Below are positions 1-11,140 of a stretch of 64,000 bases of DNA, piece by piece; the first letter of the stretch is position 1, and each line of letters starts with the position of its first letter. Made by a program: the position numbers and the translations under genes. The DNA comes from Oryzias latipes (lineage: Eukaryota > Chordata > Actinopteri > Beloniformes > Adrianichthyidae), in NCBI RefSeq assembly GCF_002234675.1, contig NC_019867.2:30226747-30290746 (forward strand). The letters run 5' to 3'. The notes under the pieces are model-generated. The model saw only the letters and a list, made by a program, of their open reading frames with translations, was not told the origin of the DNA and made no database searches.

Positions 1-520
1 ACGTCAACCTAGAGTCGACCTCTGCAGCTTGTCTGCTTTTCGCCCACAAAAACAAACATCTGAACTTTTGCACAGATGGATGTGCACATTCATATAAAAT
101 AAAATGCTAGCTCCACTGAGAAAGTGGGTGTGTCTGTTAGCCTGGGGGCGGAGCTGGCAGCACAGACTCTTCCTACAAGGGGCTGGTTCTCACTTGGTGA
201 TGTCACAATGTGACACGCCGCTATGGGACTTGTTGTTTTTTTGTAAGGAACTAACATACTAATACACTTAAAAAAGGATTTTGCATGATATAGGCCCTTT
301 AACCCAAATTTTCATGGCTTTGATGACAGTTGTAAAATCATTACAAAGCTCATATTTAACCACTGATGTTTCCTCTGACTGTAATTAAATTTCTTTGCTT
401 TGGTCCAGTCAAATTTCACGCTGTCATTGACATGTAGGTGATGACAGTCATCCAGTGCCATTCAGTGCAAACAGGAAGTGTCATAAAGTGATGTTCCAAA
501 ACAGCTCTGAGGAGTTCAGT
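1..520. other. npr3 intron or upstream sequence, no gene seen
   Basis: I see no coding signal. The stretch around 120-300 (a GTGATGTCACAATGTGACAC motif region and an ATATAGGCCCTTTAA end) looks like old interspersed repeat. Upstream npr3 exons must lie to the left, so this is probably intronic. Confidence 0.4.
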
Positions 521-1060
521 AATTAGTAAAGTCTGGCTCTGATCATCTTTTGATCTATTTTCAAAGTAGACAGTGGTCTTTTAACTATGGTTATGCTGTT
601 TTCAGACAAACTCAAAATACCTGTGTCGTTTTCTAGATCATAGTTTCTGCAAGAATTCATAATAAAATCACCTCTGTGGGCGGGACTGTTTGCTGGCGGT
701 AAGCCTGCACTCATTTCCCGTCATTCCTTTGTTTACACTGGTTCCTGCTACCTTACAACCCCTCACAACCCCAAACCAACATTAGCAGTGCAGAAAAATG
801 GCGATCAAATTTGGAGCTATCCAGTCGTGCAGTTTAGATCCAGATTCCAGCTCAGAATAGGAAAACAAAGACGTTCATGGATCCGTTTGTCTGCAGGTGG
901 ATGCATCAGAAAGGTGCAGAGCAGGGAGCTTGTGGCGCGCTGACTGAAGTTTTTCCATAACAACCACAACCTTTGTAAAATTGCATTTGTTCCCTTTACT
1001 CCTGATTTATCACAATTGAATAAAGAAATACTTGAAAGCACAGTTTAGATGTTAATTTTC
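521..1060. repeat. Interspersed repeat family R1, copy 1
   Basis: Much of this sequence recurs with moderate divergence at 4345-4530, 25640-25925 and 46920-47440. Shared blocks include TTTTGATCTATTTTCAAAG, CATAGTTTCTGCA, GTGGGCGG, and TCCA(C/G)ATTCCAGCTCAGA. I cannot assign it to a named class. No TIRs or ORF are evident. It probably belongs to a non-autonomous DNA transposon family or an old SINE-like family. The ORFs across it are chance products. Confidence 0.6.
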
Positions 1061-1077
1061 TGTGTATATTTATCAAT

Positions 1078-1615
1078 GCCAACGAAACTAAGGAGATGGT
1101 GGTGGACTGTCGAAAAAAGGCCTCTTATTCTCCACCAGTGGTCGTCCAGGGACTGGACACTGAGAGGGTGGATGTGTACAGGTACCTGCATGGGTGTTCA
1201 CATGAATAAGAAACTGGACTAGTCAGTCAACACAAGGGTCCTACACAAAAAGGGTCAGAGGCGCCTCCCTCTCCTGAGGAGACACAGGTCCTTTGGTGTG
1301 TGTAGGTCACTGCTCAGGACCTTTTATAAAACTGTGGTTGCATCAGCAACTTTCTATGCAGTGGTCTGCTGGACTGGTGGGATAATAGACAGGGACAAGA
1401 AGAAACTGGACAAGCTGGTCAAGAGGGTTAGCTCTGTCCTGGGCTGTCCCCTGGACTCAGTGGACTCTGAGGGTGAGAGGAGGATGCTGACCATGCTGTC
1501 AGCCATCCGGAACAACCCCTCTAACCCTCTGTGTGAGACGGTGAGGCAGACTGCTGCACCCTCAGCGGAAAAAGGAATGCTACAGGAGGTCCTTTGTCCC
1601 AAAGGCAGTTAGACT
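1078..1615 (+). pseudogene. Non-LTR retrotransposon (L2/Maui-like LINE) reverse transcriptase C-terminal fragment
   Basis: Translation gives remnants typical of the C-terminal part of fish LINE ORF2. ETKEMVVDCRKKASYSPP is followed by the remains of a VDVYRYL block, then after a stop and frame change FGVCRSLLRTFYKTVVAS, a CWTGGI motif and LDKLVKRVSSVLGCPLDSV. The only open stretch, 1298-1612, covers the last roughly 100 residues. The 5' part is missing and the frame is broken near 1200, so this is a dead 5'-truncated copy within npr3 sequence. Clade assignment rests on motif similarity only. Confidence 0.75.
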
Positions 1616-1775
1616 GTACAATAACAAGGTATAGGAATGCTAAAACTGCTGCTGTATTTACTTATTTAGTTATGACGTGTACTTTCCTACTAGTTTTACT
1701 GCTATTTTTATTCTTACTCTTGCAATTTGTTTCTGTAACTGTCATAGTTCCTGTTTGGCTGCTGTAACAACTCAA

Positions 1776-1995
<220 letters not shown>

Positions 1996-2193
1996 TGTCC
2001 TCCATCATCAGAAAAATGACAGGAAACATGTCAAAAACACCATTTTCATTGCATTACATTATCAGATCTACTTTTTTATATTTAAAAAGTCAATGCACAA
2101 CACAAAAATGTCTATGTGTTCTGCTGAAAATGCTGCAGCAGAGCATACAAAGCATGTGACCGATAACGCAGGAAGCTGTTGTGTTTGATGCAG

Positions 2194-2654
2194 GAATTGC
2201 GGGTCAGATATCCATTGACACCAATGGTGACAGAAACGGCGATTTCTCTGTGATGGCCATGACCGACGTGGAAACAGGAACCTTTGAGGTAAACCAGCTT
2301 TGGCGTCAGCATCCTTCCTAACCAAAACATGTGCTGAGGAGCTGCTCTGATTTTCAGGTGGTCGCCAACTACTTTGGCGTGAACAGAACTCTGGAGCTGC
2401 TGCCGTCCTTCAGAGCTGAGCACTTCACCCTGAAAGAACGACATGAAGCGAGCCCTCTGCCGCCGGAAAAGTCATGTAAATGGTTCTAACTGTCAGATTA
2501 AAGCAGAGACTGGAACCTGGACTAAAAATAACAGAGCACATGCTGTCCTGGTTCCTCTGTCCCTCACAGGTGGACTTGGAGTGTCGGCTTTGACCGGAGT
2601 CATAGTTGGTGCTGTTCTGGGGGCGGGGATGCTCGTTGCCTTCAACTTTTTCAG
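2194..2654 (+). CDS. npr3: npr3, natriuretic peptide receptor 3 (clearance receptor), three 3' exons, partial
   Basis: This cell-surface receptor binds and clears natriuretic peptides and has only a short cytoplasmic tail. Exons are 2194-2288, 2358-2476 and 2570-2654, with acceptors ending in CAG and donors gtaaac, gtaaat and gtgaaa. They join in phase (1, 0, 1, 2). The first exon reads [20 protein letters not shown], then AMTDVETG, the conserved end of the ligand-binding fold. The second begins [14 protein letters not shown]. The third carries the transmembrane helix [20 protein letters not shown] and ends FNFF plus AG, which begins an arginine codon. The known NPR3 helix (TGIVVGALLGAG) matches closely, and NPR1/NPR2 have kinase-like domains instead. 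Upstream exons lie left of the window. The final exon, which should begin with a KKYRIT-like motif, was not found in 2655-31000. Linkage to sub1 and zfr supports the assignment. Confidence 0.9.
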
Positions 2655-2789
2655 GTGAAATCATGATGAATCCAGCAGTTCCATCGTTCAAACTAAACAC
2701 AACCGCCAAGTCAGTCCCAAATATGTAAAGCAAGTAATTTAGACAGAAACATCCTGAATGTACAATCAGGTCATTTTATTATTTCTTCA

Positions 2790-2900
2790 TAACATTGTCT
2801 GGGTGAATTCTCAATTCTGATTGGCTGCGGGGTGTTCATTAAACATTCATAATGGACACCTAGAGAGAAGTTCCGGTCACATAGCCTGACTGTTCCACGT
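2790..2900. repeat. Interspersed repeat family R3, copy 1
   Basis: A block beginning GTCTGGGTGAATTCTCAATT followed by CTGATTGGCTG recurs at 63401-63500 with the same order of words (GGTGTTCATTAA, CTCATAAT, ACACCTA, AAGTTC.GGTCA). Parts of 3480-3780 may belong to the same element. No coding capacity is seen. Confidence 0.5.
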
Positions 2901-3197
2901 TACTTCTCTGACCAAAACAGCAGTTGGTAAATGGAACATCGAAAACACATCTGGAACTACGATGTTCCAAAGTTAATCGTAGCAGCAAAACAGTGGAAAA
3001 GATCTTCATTCATTCATCTTGGAACTCCGATTTGTCCCTTTTGGGGTCACTGGGCTGCCGGAGCCAATCCTGGCCACTCGTTGGCAAAGCTGGGGGACAT
3101 CCTGGACGGGTCGCCCTCTCTCCTTCAAATGTCTCTATGACGGACTTACCGGGATGTCAATCAAATTCTACCATCAACAGCAATGTTGGCTTTCGTT

Positions 3198-3420
3198 TTA
3201 ACCCTTGTGCTATCTTAGATGACCCCCCCCCCCCCGCCCTTACATTGACGTGTTCTCCCTACCATGACAAAGGTGGATAAAGGTGGAAAGATTTCATGTA
3301 ATCCATGGACACCAGTGAAGATCACAAATCATTGAAGAAAAAAAGCTTCAGAGCACTGTCTAGTGGGTCTAGATGACCCAACTCCCAATGTTAACGTGCC
3401 TAGGATAGCACAAGGGTTAA
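3198..3420. mobile_element. piggyBac-like MITE (family M), full copy with TTAA at both ends
   Basis: The copy is flanked by TTAA (3198-3201 and 3417-3420). Termini are CCCTTGTGCTATC and its reverse complement GATAGCACAAGGG. A second palindromic zone follows inside the ends (GGGTCTAGATGACCC). The CCC start and TTAA target are hallmarks of piggyBac-type elements. It is about 215 bp with no ORF. A poly-C run at about 3223-3236 interrupts it. Other copies are at 19452, 28094, 29522 and 63869, with palindromic derivatives at 24349 and 30120. Confidence 0.85.
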
Positions 3421-4340
3421 ACAAGTTGCTGTCTTTATTTCTGTCTCGCTTCACTTATTGCTTATTGAATTACCAGAATTAATGGAGGATGTTTCTTCAG
3501 TCAAAGCGATGTAGGAAACTACTTTGGAAATTTTTTTGCTTCACCGTTTGGATAAGAAAAAAGCAGCATGAGGTAAACTTTCCCTCTAAAATGATAGTCT
3601 ACATGACTGAACACGGCCCTTATACCACTTTCCGCCGCTGGCTAGTACCCCAACATACAACAGCTGCAGTAGAACGAGCTGCAGGTCCTGCAGTTGTTAC
3701 CATGACAACGCATCACAGAGCCTTAAAAAATTGTTTGCTTCTTGTGAGTTAAATACTAAAAATGAGCAAGATTAAAGTTCTATTAATGGATTTTATATTC
3801 ATATCCTTTGTAAGTGAGCATGGCATAAGCAGTGATAATGTCCATTATCGTAATCACGCCTCCAAGGTGTGCAAAAATACATAGGGAAAAAATGAATAAC
3901 TAAAGGATTAAAAGGAATCAATAAAAACATGTTTAATTGGATGCTAACGTAAGGACTAAAATGATTGAACTAAGCCTTGAGTTCTGTGGTTCAGCACAAT
4001 CCACTCTGGTGTGAGAAAGACTCATCATTTACTTAAACTAACTGGAAACAGTCAGATTAATTCATTTAACTGAAATTGAATGTAATTTCATTCAATATCA
4101 CAGGGACAATAAAGGCATATCTTATCCTATCTCATCTTAAACCAGCTTAGGACAGGTTTTCCCAGAATTACTTCAAAGATAGACGGTTGTATTTCTGTGA
4201 AACTGGGAAAATGTGTGAAAAAAATATAACATGGAACTTTTGTCAACATCCAATGTGCCAACAGATTTAACAACCACTGCCTTTTGTTTTATACCTGAAA
4301 TTTAAAACCAAATCTTTCCTTTTTTAAAGGTTATGACGAA
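3421..4340. other. Gene-free stretch downstream of the npr3 transmembrane exon
   Basis: I see no exon, RNA gene or clear complete repeat. The stretch is AT-rich with scattered short ORFs. A word shared with 63.8 kb (CTTATACCA) suggests repeat fragments around 3600-3640. A purine run and an AATAAAGG-type end near 4106-4140 resemble a retroposon tail. Confidence 0.4.
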
Positions 4341-4344
4341 TACG

Positions 4345-4530
4345 ATTGTTTGTCCCTTTCCGATCCTCTTTTGCTCTACTGTAAAAACTTTCCCGGTGGT
4401 CTTTTAACTGAGATTATGCTGTTTTTTTGTTTGATTTTTAAAGGGGTAAAAAACCTGGGTTGTTTTCTAGGACATAATTTCTGCAGAGCGGCAAAAGATC
4501 ACTAGAAATTCACCTCCAAATTGTGGTCAG
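4345..4530. repeat. Interspersed repeat family R1, copy 2 (partial)
   Basis: It shares GATCCTCTTTTG, the GTGGTCTTTTAACT.. block, and CATAATTTCTGCAGAGCGGCA with the copies at 521, 25640 and 46920. No coding capacity is seen. Confidence 0.55.
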
Positions 4531-5379
4531 GTGAAACCCCGCGTTGTCTGTTTATGAAATCCAGCGTTGTCTGTTACAAAGTGAGAAGCCAGCTTGAGTC
4601 AGGTTCATTAAACAAGGAAAATCAAGGCTGTTGCTCCTCCGTCTGCCTGCGAATGGTGTCAGAGTGTGCAAAGACAAAAACATTTGACATGCCCTTCTCT
4701 GTTGCAGGAAAAAGCTGCAGGACTATCATTTAGCGGCGCACGCTTGGCAAAGAGCTTGAGCGTTCTTGATGCCTCAGTGACAGACTCCAGCCTGTAAGGT
4801 TTCGCTGCGACCAAAGACTGCAGCAGCCCCATGGGTCTTTGTCGTGTACAGTCGGCCCACTGAGTCTGGAGCTCCAGCACGGCTGGCTGTGAAGGACATG
4901 AACGATCTGACGTCTCACTTGCCTGGGATGTTTTCACTTTCCTGCTTTTCTGGGTTAAACTGAAGTTCCTGAAACCACCCACGTTTCCAAACCAACATGA
5001 GCTTCAACTTCAGCCTCTCAGCACAGACACTGAAAGTCAGAGAGACTGATGAAGAAGACAGCCAAGAAGACCACGCCTCCATCAGGATGACGGAGATCCA
5101 TCCATCCTCAGGCCTCATTGTGAGCTGTCTGGACTCTCCTGCAGGATTGTACGTGTTTGTTCCAGCTGTATCACCTCGCTGACCCAGTAAACTGCCCCCC
5201 CTCCCATCTGAAGTGGATTGGATGGATAGCAATAAATGACAGGAAAAAAGGGAAATAAAAAGGAGACAGAAGAAGCAATAAATCCAATTCTAAATGTACA
5301 AAATGTATTTATTGGAGCATATGTTTGTGTACTTTTAATAATAACTCTGGTGTTAATGACTCAGCTCTTCTCTGTCCAT
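4531..5379. other. Gene-free stretch
   Basis: Short ORFs on both strands (for example 4997-5182) lack recognisable domains, splice context or conservation cues. I searched it for the missing npr3 tail exon and found no match to the expected KKYRIT or REDSIRS motifs. Confidence 0.4.
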
Positions 5380-7895
5380 CTCAAACTCAAACTCAAACTT
5401 TATTTATTTATATAGCGCCTTTCATTTCAATTAAAAACACAAAGCGCTTCACATAAAAGCAGATAAAACAGTCATAAAAACCGAAGATAGTTAAAAACAG
5501 CAGCCAAAGGACAATCACACAAAGATGGTACCCCTCCCTCACCCCCCAACCCCCCAACCCACCCACCCACACCCCACCTACCCAGTTCCCCCTGTAGAAC
5601 CCTGAATAGAACCAAAGAACTGCAGCTTAAAGAAGGTCTGGCTTGGTACTGCTGCGAGGAAACGATATGATGGGGATCCATTTATTCCAAGGCCCAGCCC
5701 GACCACAGGGGTCAGTACCACAGCGCCCATCCAACACAGGGCAGCCCAGGGCCCACTCCATGGCTATCAGACCACAGAGCGGGACCTCAGCCCGCCCAAC
5801 GGGGCAAAACGGCAGAACGGGCACTGCAGCAACAGCACCCCCTACAGGTCAAGCTGGTGGTGCCCCAGAAAAATTGATCCCCAAGAGGAAACACTGGAGT
5901 AAAATATCAGAATAAAAATTATCATAAAATAACAACAAAAAAAATAGAAAAAAAGATAAATAAATAAATAAAATAAGATTTAACAATTTTAGTAATTAAA
6001 AAATAAAATACGTAAACTGATTAAAGCATAACCTACGTATCATTGGTAAAATAACAATAAAAAGAATAGCATATTAAAAACAGAGATAATAATAGTCCTT
6101 ACAAATAAATAAATGAATAAATACGTAAATAAATAAATAAATCAATAAATAGATAGATAAAAAATAAAAAGACATAGGAAATGTTCAAAGTCATTTAAAA
6201 GCCAGACTAAAAAGGTGGGTCTTGAGCCTCTTCTTAAAAACCTCTACAGTCTCTGCGGCCCTGAGGCTCCCTGGCAGGCCGTTCCACAGGCGAGGGCCGT
6301 AATGGTGGAACGAAGCCTCACCGTGTGTCTTGGTCCTCACCTTAGGGACAACCAAGAGGCCAGTGCCAGGGGACCTCAGGGTCCGCGAGGGTTGGTATTT
6401 TAAAATAACATCATTTAAAAAAGAAGGCCCAAGACCATTAAAACATTTATAAACCATTAAAAGAATTTTGAAATCAATCCTGAAACGCACAGGGAGCCAA
6501 TGCAGCGATTTTAAAATCGGTGTAATGTGTTCCCGCCCTCTGGTCCTCGTCAGAACTCGTGCCGCAGAGTTCTGTAATAGTTGCAGATTTGAGATCGACT
6601 TTTTCGGTAAACCAGAGAGCAGGGCATTACAATAATCTAAACGACTAAAAATAAAAGCATGCATTAGCACCTCTGTGCTGGCAAGAGAGAGGAACAGGCG
6701 GACTCTGGCAATGTTTTTAAGATGGTAAAATCCTGTTTTCACAACGTTTCTGATGTGGGGAATAAAATTCAGCTCAGAGTCAAAAAGAACGCCCAGGTTT
6801 CTCACACATTGAGAAGATTTAAAATTCCTAAGTTTGGGTAAAATCATCTCTCTCTTGTCTTCAGGACCAATGATTAAAACTTCAGTTTTGTCCTGGTTGA
6901 GCTGTAAGAAGTTTTCTGCCATCCACAGCCTTATATCTAAAATGCATTTTAAAAGAGTCTTGACAGGTACAAGGTCATCAGGAGACACGGCGATGTAAAG
7001 CTTTGTATCATCAGCATAGCTGTGAAAGTCAACGCCGTGTCTCCTGATGACATCCCCAAGAGGCAACATATACAAGTTAAAAAGTATTGGACCCAAGATT
7101 GAACCCTGGGGAACCCCGCAACTTATTTCATAGACTCCTGAGGACCGAGTATCCATACTTACAAAAAAATGGCGATCTGTGAGATAGGAGTGAAACCAGT
7201 TAAGAGCAGTTCCTGAGAGGCCGACCTGACTCCTTAGTCTGTCAAGTAAAATCTGGTGATCTACCGTATCAAAGGCGGCACTAAGATCTTGCAGCACCAG
7301 AACAGAAAGTTTCTGCGAGTCATAAGTATTTCTGAGATCATTTAAAATTTTTAAAAGGGCCGTCTCAGTACTGTGATTTGTCCTAAAACCAGACTGACAC
7401 TTTTCATTTAAAAAATCATGTGATTGAATAAAAACAAGTTTTTCAATAATTTTTCCTAAAAATGGTTAGTTGGATACAGGTCTGTAATTGTCCATGATCT
7501 TTGGGTCCAAGTTACTCTTCTTCAGAAGGGGCCTCACCACCGCCGTCTTACAGGCAGAGGGGAAGACCCCTGTCTGAAGAGAGCAGTTAGCTATGTTTAA
7601 AATCTCGGACTCAAAGAATTTATAAAATGTTTTAAAAAGAGAAGTGGGAATAGGGTCTAAAAGGCAGGTTGTAGTGTTTGCTTGGGAAAAAACTCGACCA
7701 AGCATCTCTGCATCAACCAGGACAAAACTCTCCAGTGTTTCCTCAGGTAAAGACAATGCCACTGACCTGCTAGGATTACTGTCATGTACCGGTTGAAGGT
7801 TGGATCTAATAGCATTGACTTTACTCCTGAAGTGGTCAGCAAAGTCCTCACATGCAGTTTGTGAGTGAGGCATGATAGATTTATTAAAATCTATT
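5380..7895 (-). mobile_element. L2/Maui-like LINE, 5'-truncated, minus strand, one in-frame stop
   Basis: The reverse-strand reading frame runs from about 7873 to 6191 and encodes ORF2 reverse transcriptase, broken by a single TAA at 7466-7468 after NYRPVSN. Across that stop and on through the gap to 7297 the frame is unchanged. RT motifs appear in order: LSAAFDTVDHQILLDRL, GVPQGSILGPILFNLYML, the catalytic YADD box in SYADDTKLYI, then LGVLFD and the C-terminal HITPILKSLHWLPV. The 3' UTR (6190-5400) is A-rich on the plus strand. The element ends in short TTTGAG repeats (5380-5398) after a GCGCTATATAAATAAA tail. The endonuclease region is absent, so the copy is 5'-truncated and cannot move by itself. 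It is fairly young, with one nonsense change in about 560 codons. Confidence 0.88.
6191..7873 (-). pseudogene. LINE ORF2 reverse transcriptase, single nonsense mutation
   Basis: This is the coding part of the LINE at 5380-7895. Two open segments (7873-7466 and 7297-6191 by first methionine) are in one frame separated only by the TAA codon at 7466-7468. The sense residue there in related elements is usually leucine (NLPFL), so one base change probably made the stop. Catalytic YADD is intact. The product would lack the N-terminal endonuclease. Confidence 0.85.
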
Positions 7896-8366
7896 TATTT
7901 TCACTTCCGGACTACGTTCCTTTGTCATTCTTTCAGAGTTTCTGCAGTTTTTGGTTTGTCTTATTCATTCCTATCATTGAAAATTATTCAGTTTAGTGTC
8001 TTGTTTTGCTCTAAAGTGTAGGGATAGAACAACTACCGGAAGATAGAGAAATCCTGTAATCCAGTCAAATCACTTTTTTAAGCTTTTATTCATCAAAGGA
8101 TCCACCTTTTTACAGGTGTAACAGAAAACAGTTGCTGCATCTCTTCCATAAAAGAATTGGAATCTTCTTTGAAAAGTCGGTTCCAGGTTTCCTGCAGAAC
8201 TTTGACGTTTTGCTTTCGCTCTTGGGTTCAGTTCACGCCAAACCAACTTCCTAGGGTTCCGTTTTGGGGACTATCCATGTTTTTAACAACCACCATCTTG
8301 TTCTTTTGTCATCTAGTAGTTCTGGCATAGCTGAAAGTGTGTTTTCGGCCATTGTCTTGTTGAAGA
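7896..8366. other. Gene-free stretch
   Basis: No supported feature is seen between the 5' end of the LINE and the SINE-like element at 8367. Confidence 0.35.
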
Positions 8367-8754
8367 GGGCTGCATGGTGATGTAGTGGTTAGTACTTTTG
8401 CCTCACTATGGTTCAAATCCCGGCTGGACTTTTCTGTGTGATTTGCACATGGGTTTTCTCCACCTTCCTCCTACAGTCTGTTGGTCAACTGGTCGCTGCA
8501 ATTGTCCCTATTGTGAATGCGAGGGTGTGTTGTTGTGTGGCCTTGGAATGGACCGGCGACCTGTTCAGGGTGTACCCCGTGTTTGCCCAACAGTAGCTGG
8601 GATAGGCTCCAGCAACTCAGTGACCCCAAAAGGGATTCAGCTGGTTTTGTGGATGGATGGATGGATGGATGGATGGATGGATGGATGGATGGATGGATGG
8701 ATGGATGGATGGATGGATGGATGGATGGATGGATGGATGGATGGATGGATGGAT
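8367..8754 (+). mobile_element. tRNA-headed SINE-like element ending in (GGAT)26
   Basis: The element begins GGGCTGCATGGTGATGTAGT then GGTTAGTACTTTTGCCTCAC and a GGTTCAAATCCCGGC B-box-like word, as in a widespread fish repeat that starts with a 'tgcatggtggtgtagtggtt' head. The body contains GGCGACCTGTTCAGGGTGTA and TAGCTGGGATAGGCTCCAGC. The tail is (GGAT) x 26 at 8651-8754. A shorter, decayed copy is at 33445-33630 and a tail fragment at 23690-23830. I do not know its formal name. Confidence 0.7.
8651..8754. repeat. (GGAT)26 microsatellite
   Basis: 104 bp of pure GGAT units form the tail of the SINE-like element. DGWM or SIHP repeats in the overlapping ORFs come from this. Confidence 0.95.
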
Positions 8755-8884
8755 TTTCCTGTGTCTCTTCTGGTGTTTGTCGCTTTTCAGCCAGAGAACA
8801 TTGTTCCACTAAAGCTGAGGAGGGTTTGGTACCGTAGAGTTTAAAGCACTGCTTCATTGCTTCACGCAGACAGAGAAGGATTTG

Positions 8885-9783
8885 AAGGCCGTGTCACACA
8901 GCCACCATGTACATTTTACTCTTTTTCCACATATTAAATGTCTGTCTTTTGTGATACATGCATGACATACGTAATTTATAAGTGTTTCTTGCGTTCGTCT
9001 TTCGTCGATGTCTCTCGAAGGTTTCGGCAAAGGGGTCTTTACAGGAATTTGGTTTCAAGCTGTTCAAAATTGATTGAGAATTATGCCGTTTACACGTATT
9101 TTATGTAGTTTTTAACGCAATTATTACGTAAATCGTATCCAATTGTGTGTGATTTTTGTGGCATGCATACACAAATTTGTGGCTTTCCATGACCGTTCCA
9201 CGTATGTCTGACAGACTTCATGCATGTATCACCAATGTATAACTTATATGGCGTGTACTGCGCACATATCACATTAAAATTACATAATTGATGCAGAAAT
9301 CATTAATAAATTGCATATAAAGAGCGCAATAATCACGCAAGGTTCGTGTTCTACATTGATTTGCATGTTCTTTGCGTGGTTTATACGTACTTCTTCCGTG
9401 GTTTTAACGTGGTTCATTCGTGATGCAGTGGGGGAAAAAATGTAGTCAGCCACCAATGGTGCAAGTTTCCCACTTAAAAAGAGGAGAGAGGCCTGTAATT
9501 TTCATCATAGGAATACTTCAACTATGACAGACAAAATGGAAAAAATAATCCAGAAAAACACATTGTCTGATTTATTTAGCAAAATATGGTGGTAATGGCC
9601 TCCCTCATCTTTTTAAATGGGGAATTGGTGGCTGATTGAATGTGTTTTTGCCCCACTGTACATCTGTGAAAATTTAACGTAAAGACCACGACTTTATCAC
9701 TTTTCCCACATATTTTCACATATGACCAATTTTCCTTCCCTCAAAATGCCAAAATGACCGGAGTGGCTGTGTGTCACGGCCTT
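8885..9783. mobile_element. Non-autonomous DNA transposon with about 22-bp TIRs (family N), carrying a nested Tc1-type MITE
   Basis: The left end AAGGCCGTGTCACACAGCCAC (8885-) and the right end GTGGCTGTGTGTCACGGCCTT (-9783) are near-perfect inverted repeats. Sub-terminal blocks (TTCCACATATT and TTCCCACATATTTTCACATAT) are also related. The interior is AT-rich with many CGTA/TACG words and no ORF. At 9426-9658 a second element has inserted. Superfamily is uncertain (Harbinger-like is possible). Confidence 0.7.
9426..9658. mobile_element. Tc1/mariner-type MITE nested in family N element
   Basis: Ends are CAGTGGGGGAAAAA and TTTTTGCCCCACTG. The interior words GTCAGCCACCAATGGTGCAAG, ACTTAAAAAGA.GAGAGAGGCC and TTTTCATCATAGG are those of the common fish Tc1-like element with CAGTGGGGCAAAAA termini. 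It is internally deleted to 233 bp. The right flank is TA; the left flank is TG, so the TA duplication is degraded. Confidence 0.75.
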
Positions 9784-10390
9784 AGTCGTCTACAAAAGTC
9801 AGAACACCGGGAAGAATGACTTAAAGCTCAATCAACCTCTGTTGCACATAAACAGCTTTACATTTTCAATCCATGTCATGTTCCATGGAAAGATTCTTGC
9901 TTCTGGCAATTCAGAACTTACTTTTGTTCAATGTCAAACTATTCATTGGGCTTTAACACTTGAACTTGCATAGTTGGGTTGTTTTAAAGCTTTTGACTTT
10001 TTCTGTACATATGCAATATAAACAAACAGTTCTTTCAACATTTTAACATCTCAAATAGAAACACAACAACCGTAGTGCACATCTGCAGCTCAAAATGTTC
10101 TGCAAGGACATTGCATCCTGTTTGGTGCAGCACTGTGCTGGTTTGTGGACCTGCAGGAGTCAAAAACGGGTAAAGATGGTCTGGTGTCCAGGATGGGGGC
10201 ATAGACTGATCCCTGACTGGAAAAAGTAACTTTGATCATTTGTGTGTTGTAAAACCTTTGAGCTGATACAATCTACCACTGAGAAGGAAGAGCATCCAGC
10301 ACTGAGACCCTCATGGTGGAGGACGTTTGTCCTGAACACCAGATCATGGTAGATGTTCTGGAGATCAATGCAGTGAAGCAGATGGAGATG
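9784..10390. other. Gene-free stretch
   Basis: No supported gene or repeat boundary. Short ORFs only. Confidence 0.35.
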
Positions 10391-10394
10391 TTTG

Positions 10395-10562
10395 AACACA
10401 TTGAGAGGAGGAACAGTGATGATGCTGGCAAAAGGATGCTGAGGCTGGAGCTACCAGGAACGAGGAGGACCAAAGAGGAGGTTCATGGATGTGGAGAAGG
10501 AGGACATGAGGGCGATGATGACAGTGAGAAAGAGATGAGAGGGTTTGATAGAGGCAGATAAA
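10395..10562 (+). pseudogene. RTE-like LINE C-terminal tail remnant
   Basis: The reading HIERRNSDDAGKRMLRLELP then GTRRTKEEV resembles the end of RTE-type LINE ORFs (typical form: R..D...GRR.LEMELPGKRKRGRPKRR). Frame and upstream domains are lost. It ends near the TAA at 10559-10561. Confidence 0.45.
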
Positions 10563-10849
10563 ACAGGAAGAAAATGCAGCTTATCTGTTAAAAAGCAAAG
10601 CTTGAGGGAACATCATAGCTGGAGTGTCAGTCAGTACGGGACACAGACAAAGAAGAAGTTCTTGTTTTAAAATGACAGCTTACATCAATGACCTTTCAAT
10701 CAAACCTTGTGCCAGAATCTATTTATGTGTATATTATTAAGCTAATTGTTAGCACAGATTTTCGGTTTTCTCTATACATGATCCATGTTTGAGAACCAGA
10801 GTCCAGTTCGGAGATCCAGCTGAATTAACTAAAGGCTCGTGAAGCTCTT

Positions 10850-11140
10850 TACCATCTATTTTTCCCTGCTTGTTCGGGTCGCAGTGACTGCAGTCTCTGT
10901 CTGGATGCCCACACATCCCTCTCCCACTTCTTTCTGTTATTCCGGGAGGATTCCAAAGCATTCCCAGCCTGGCAGAGAGATATGACGTCCATGCAGGGTG
11001 TTGTGGGTCTCCCACAAGGTTGGACATGCCCATGACGCCTCACTAGCAGAATGTCCGGATGGCATTCTCGCCAGACGTCTAAACCACTAGAGCAGGATCC
11101 TCTGGATGTGGAGGAGTAGAACTTCTTCTTCGAATTCCTC
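10850..11140 (-). pseudogene. RTE-like LINE 3' fragment, minus strand, decayed
   Basis: The reverse complement carries degraded versions of blocks seen intact at 51780-52095: a GTGGAGGAG word, GGACGTCATATCTCTCTGCC, GGAATGCTTTGGAA, and a GATGGTAAAGAGCTTC end replacing the usual GATGGATGG tail. Several frame changes are present. It is from the same LINE group as 51485-52100. Confidence 0.55.

Noticed and set aside
8398-8857. ORFs with DGWM or SIHP repeats
   Set aside because: Translations of the (GGAT)26 tail of the SINE-like element.
10313-10561. Small acidic-rich ORF as a gene
   Set aside because: The C-terminal half looks like the tail of an RTE-type LINE, and no upstream start context or splice sites are convincing.
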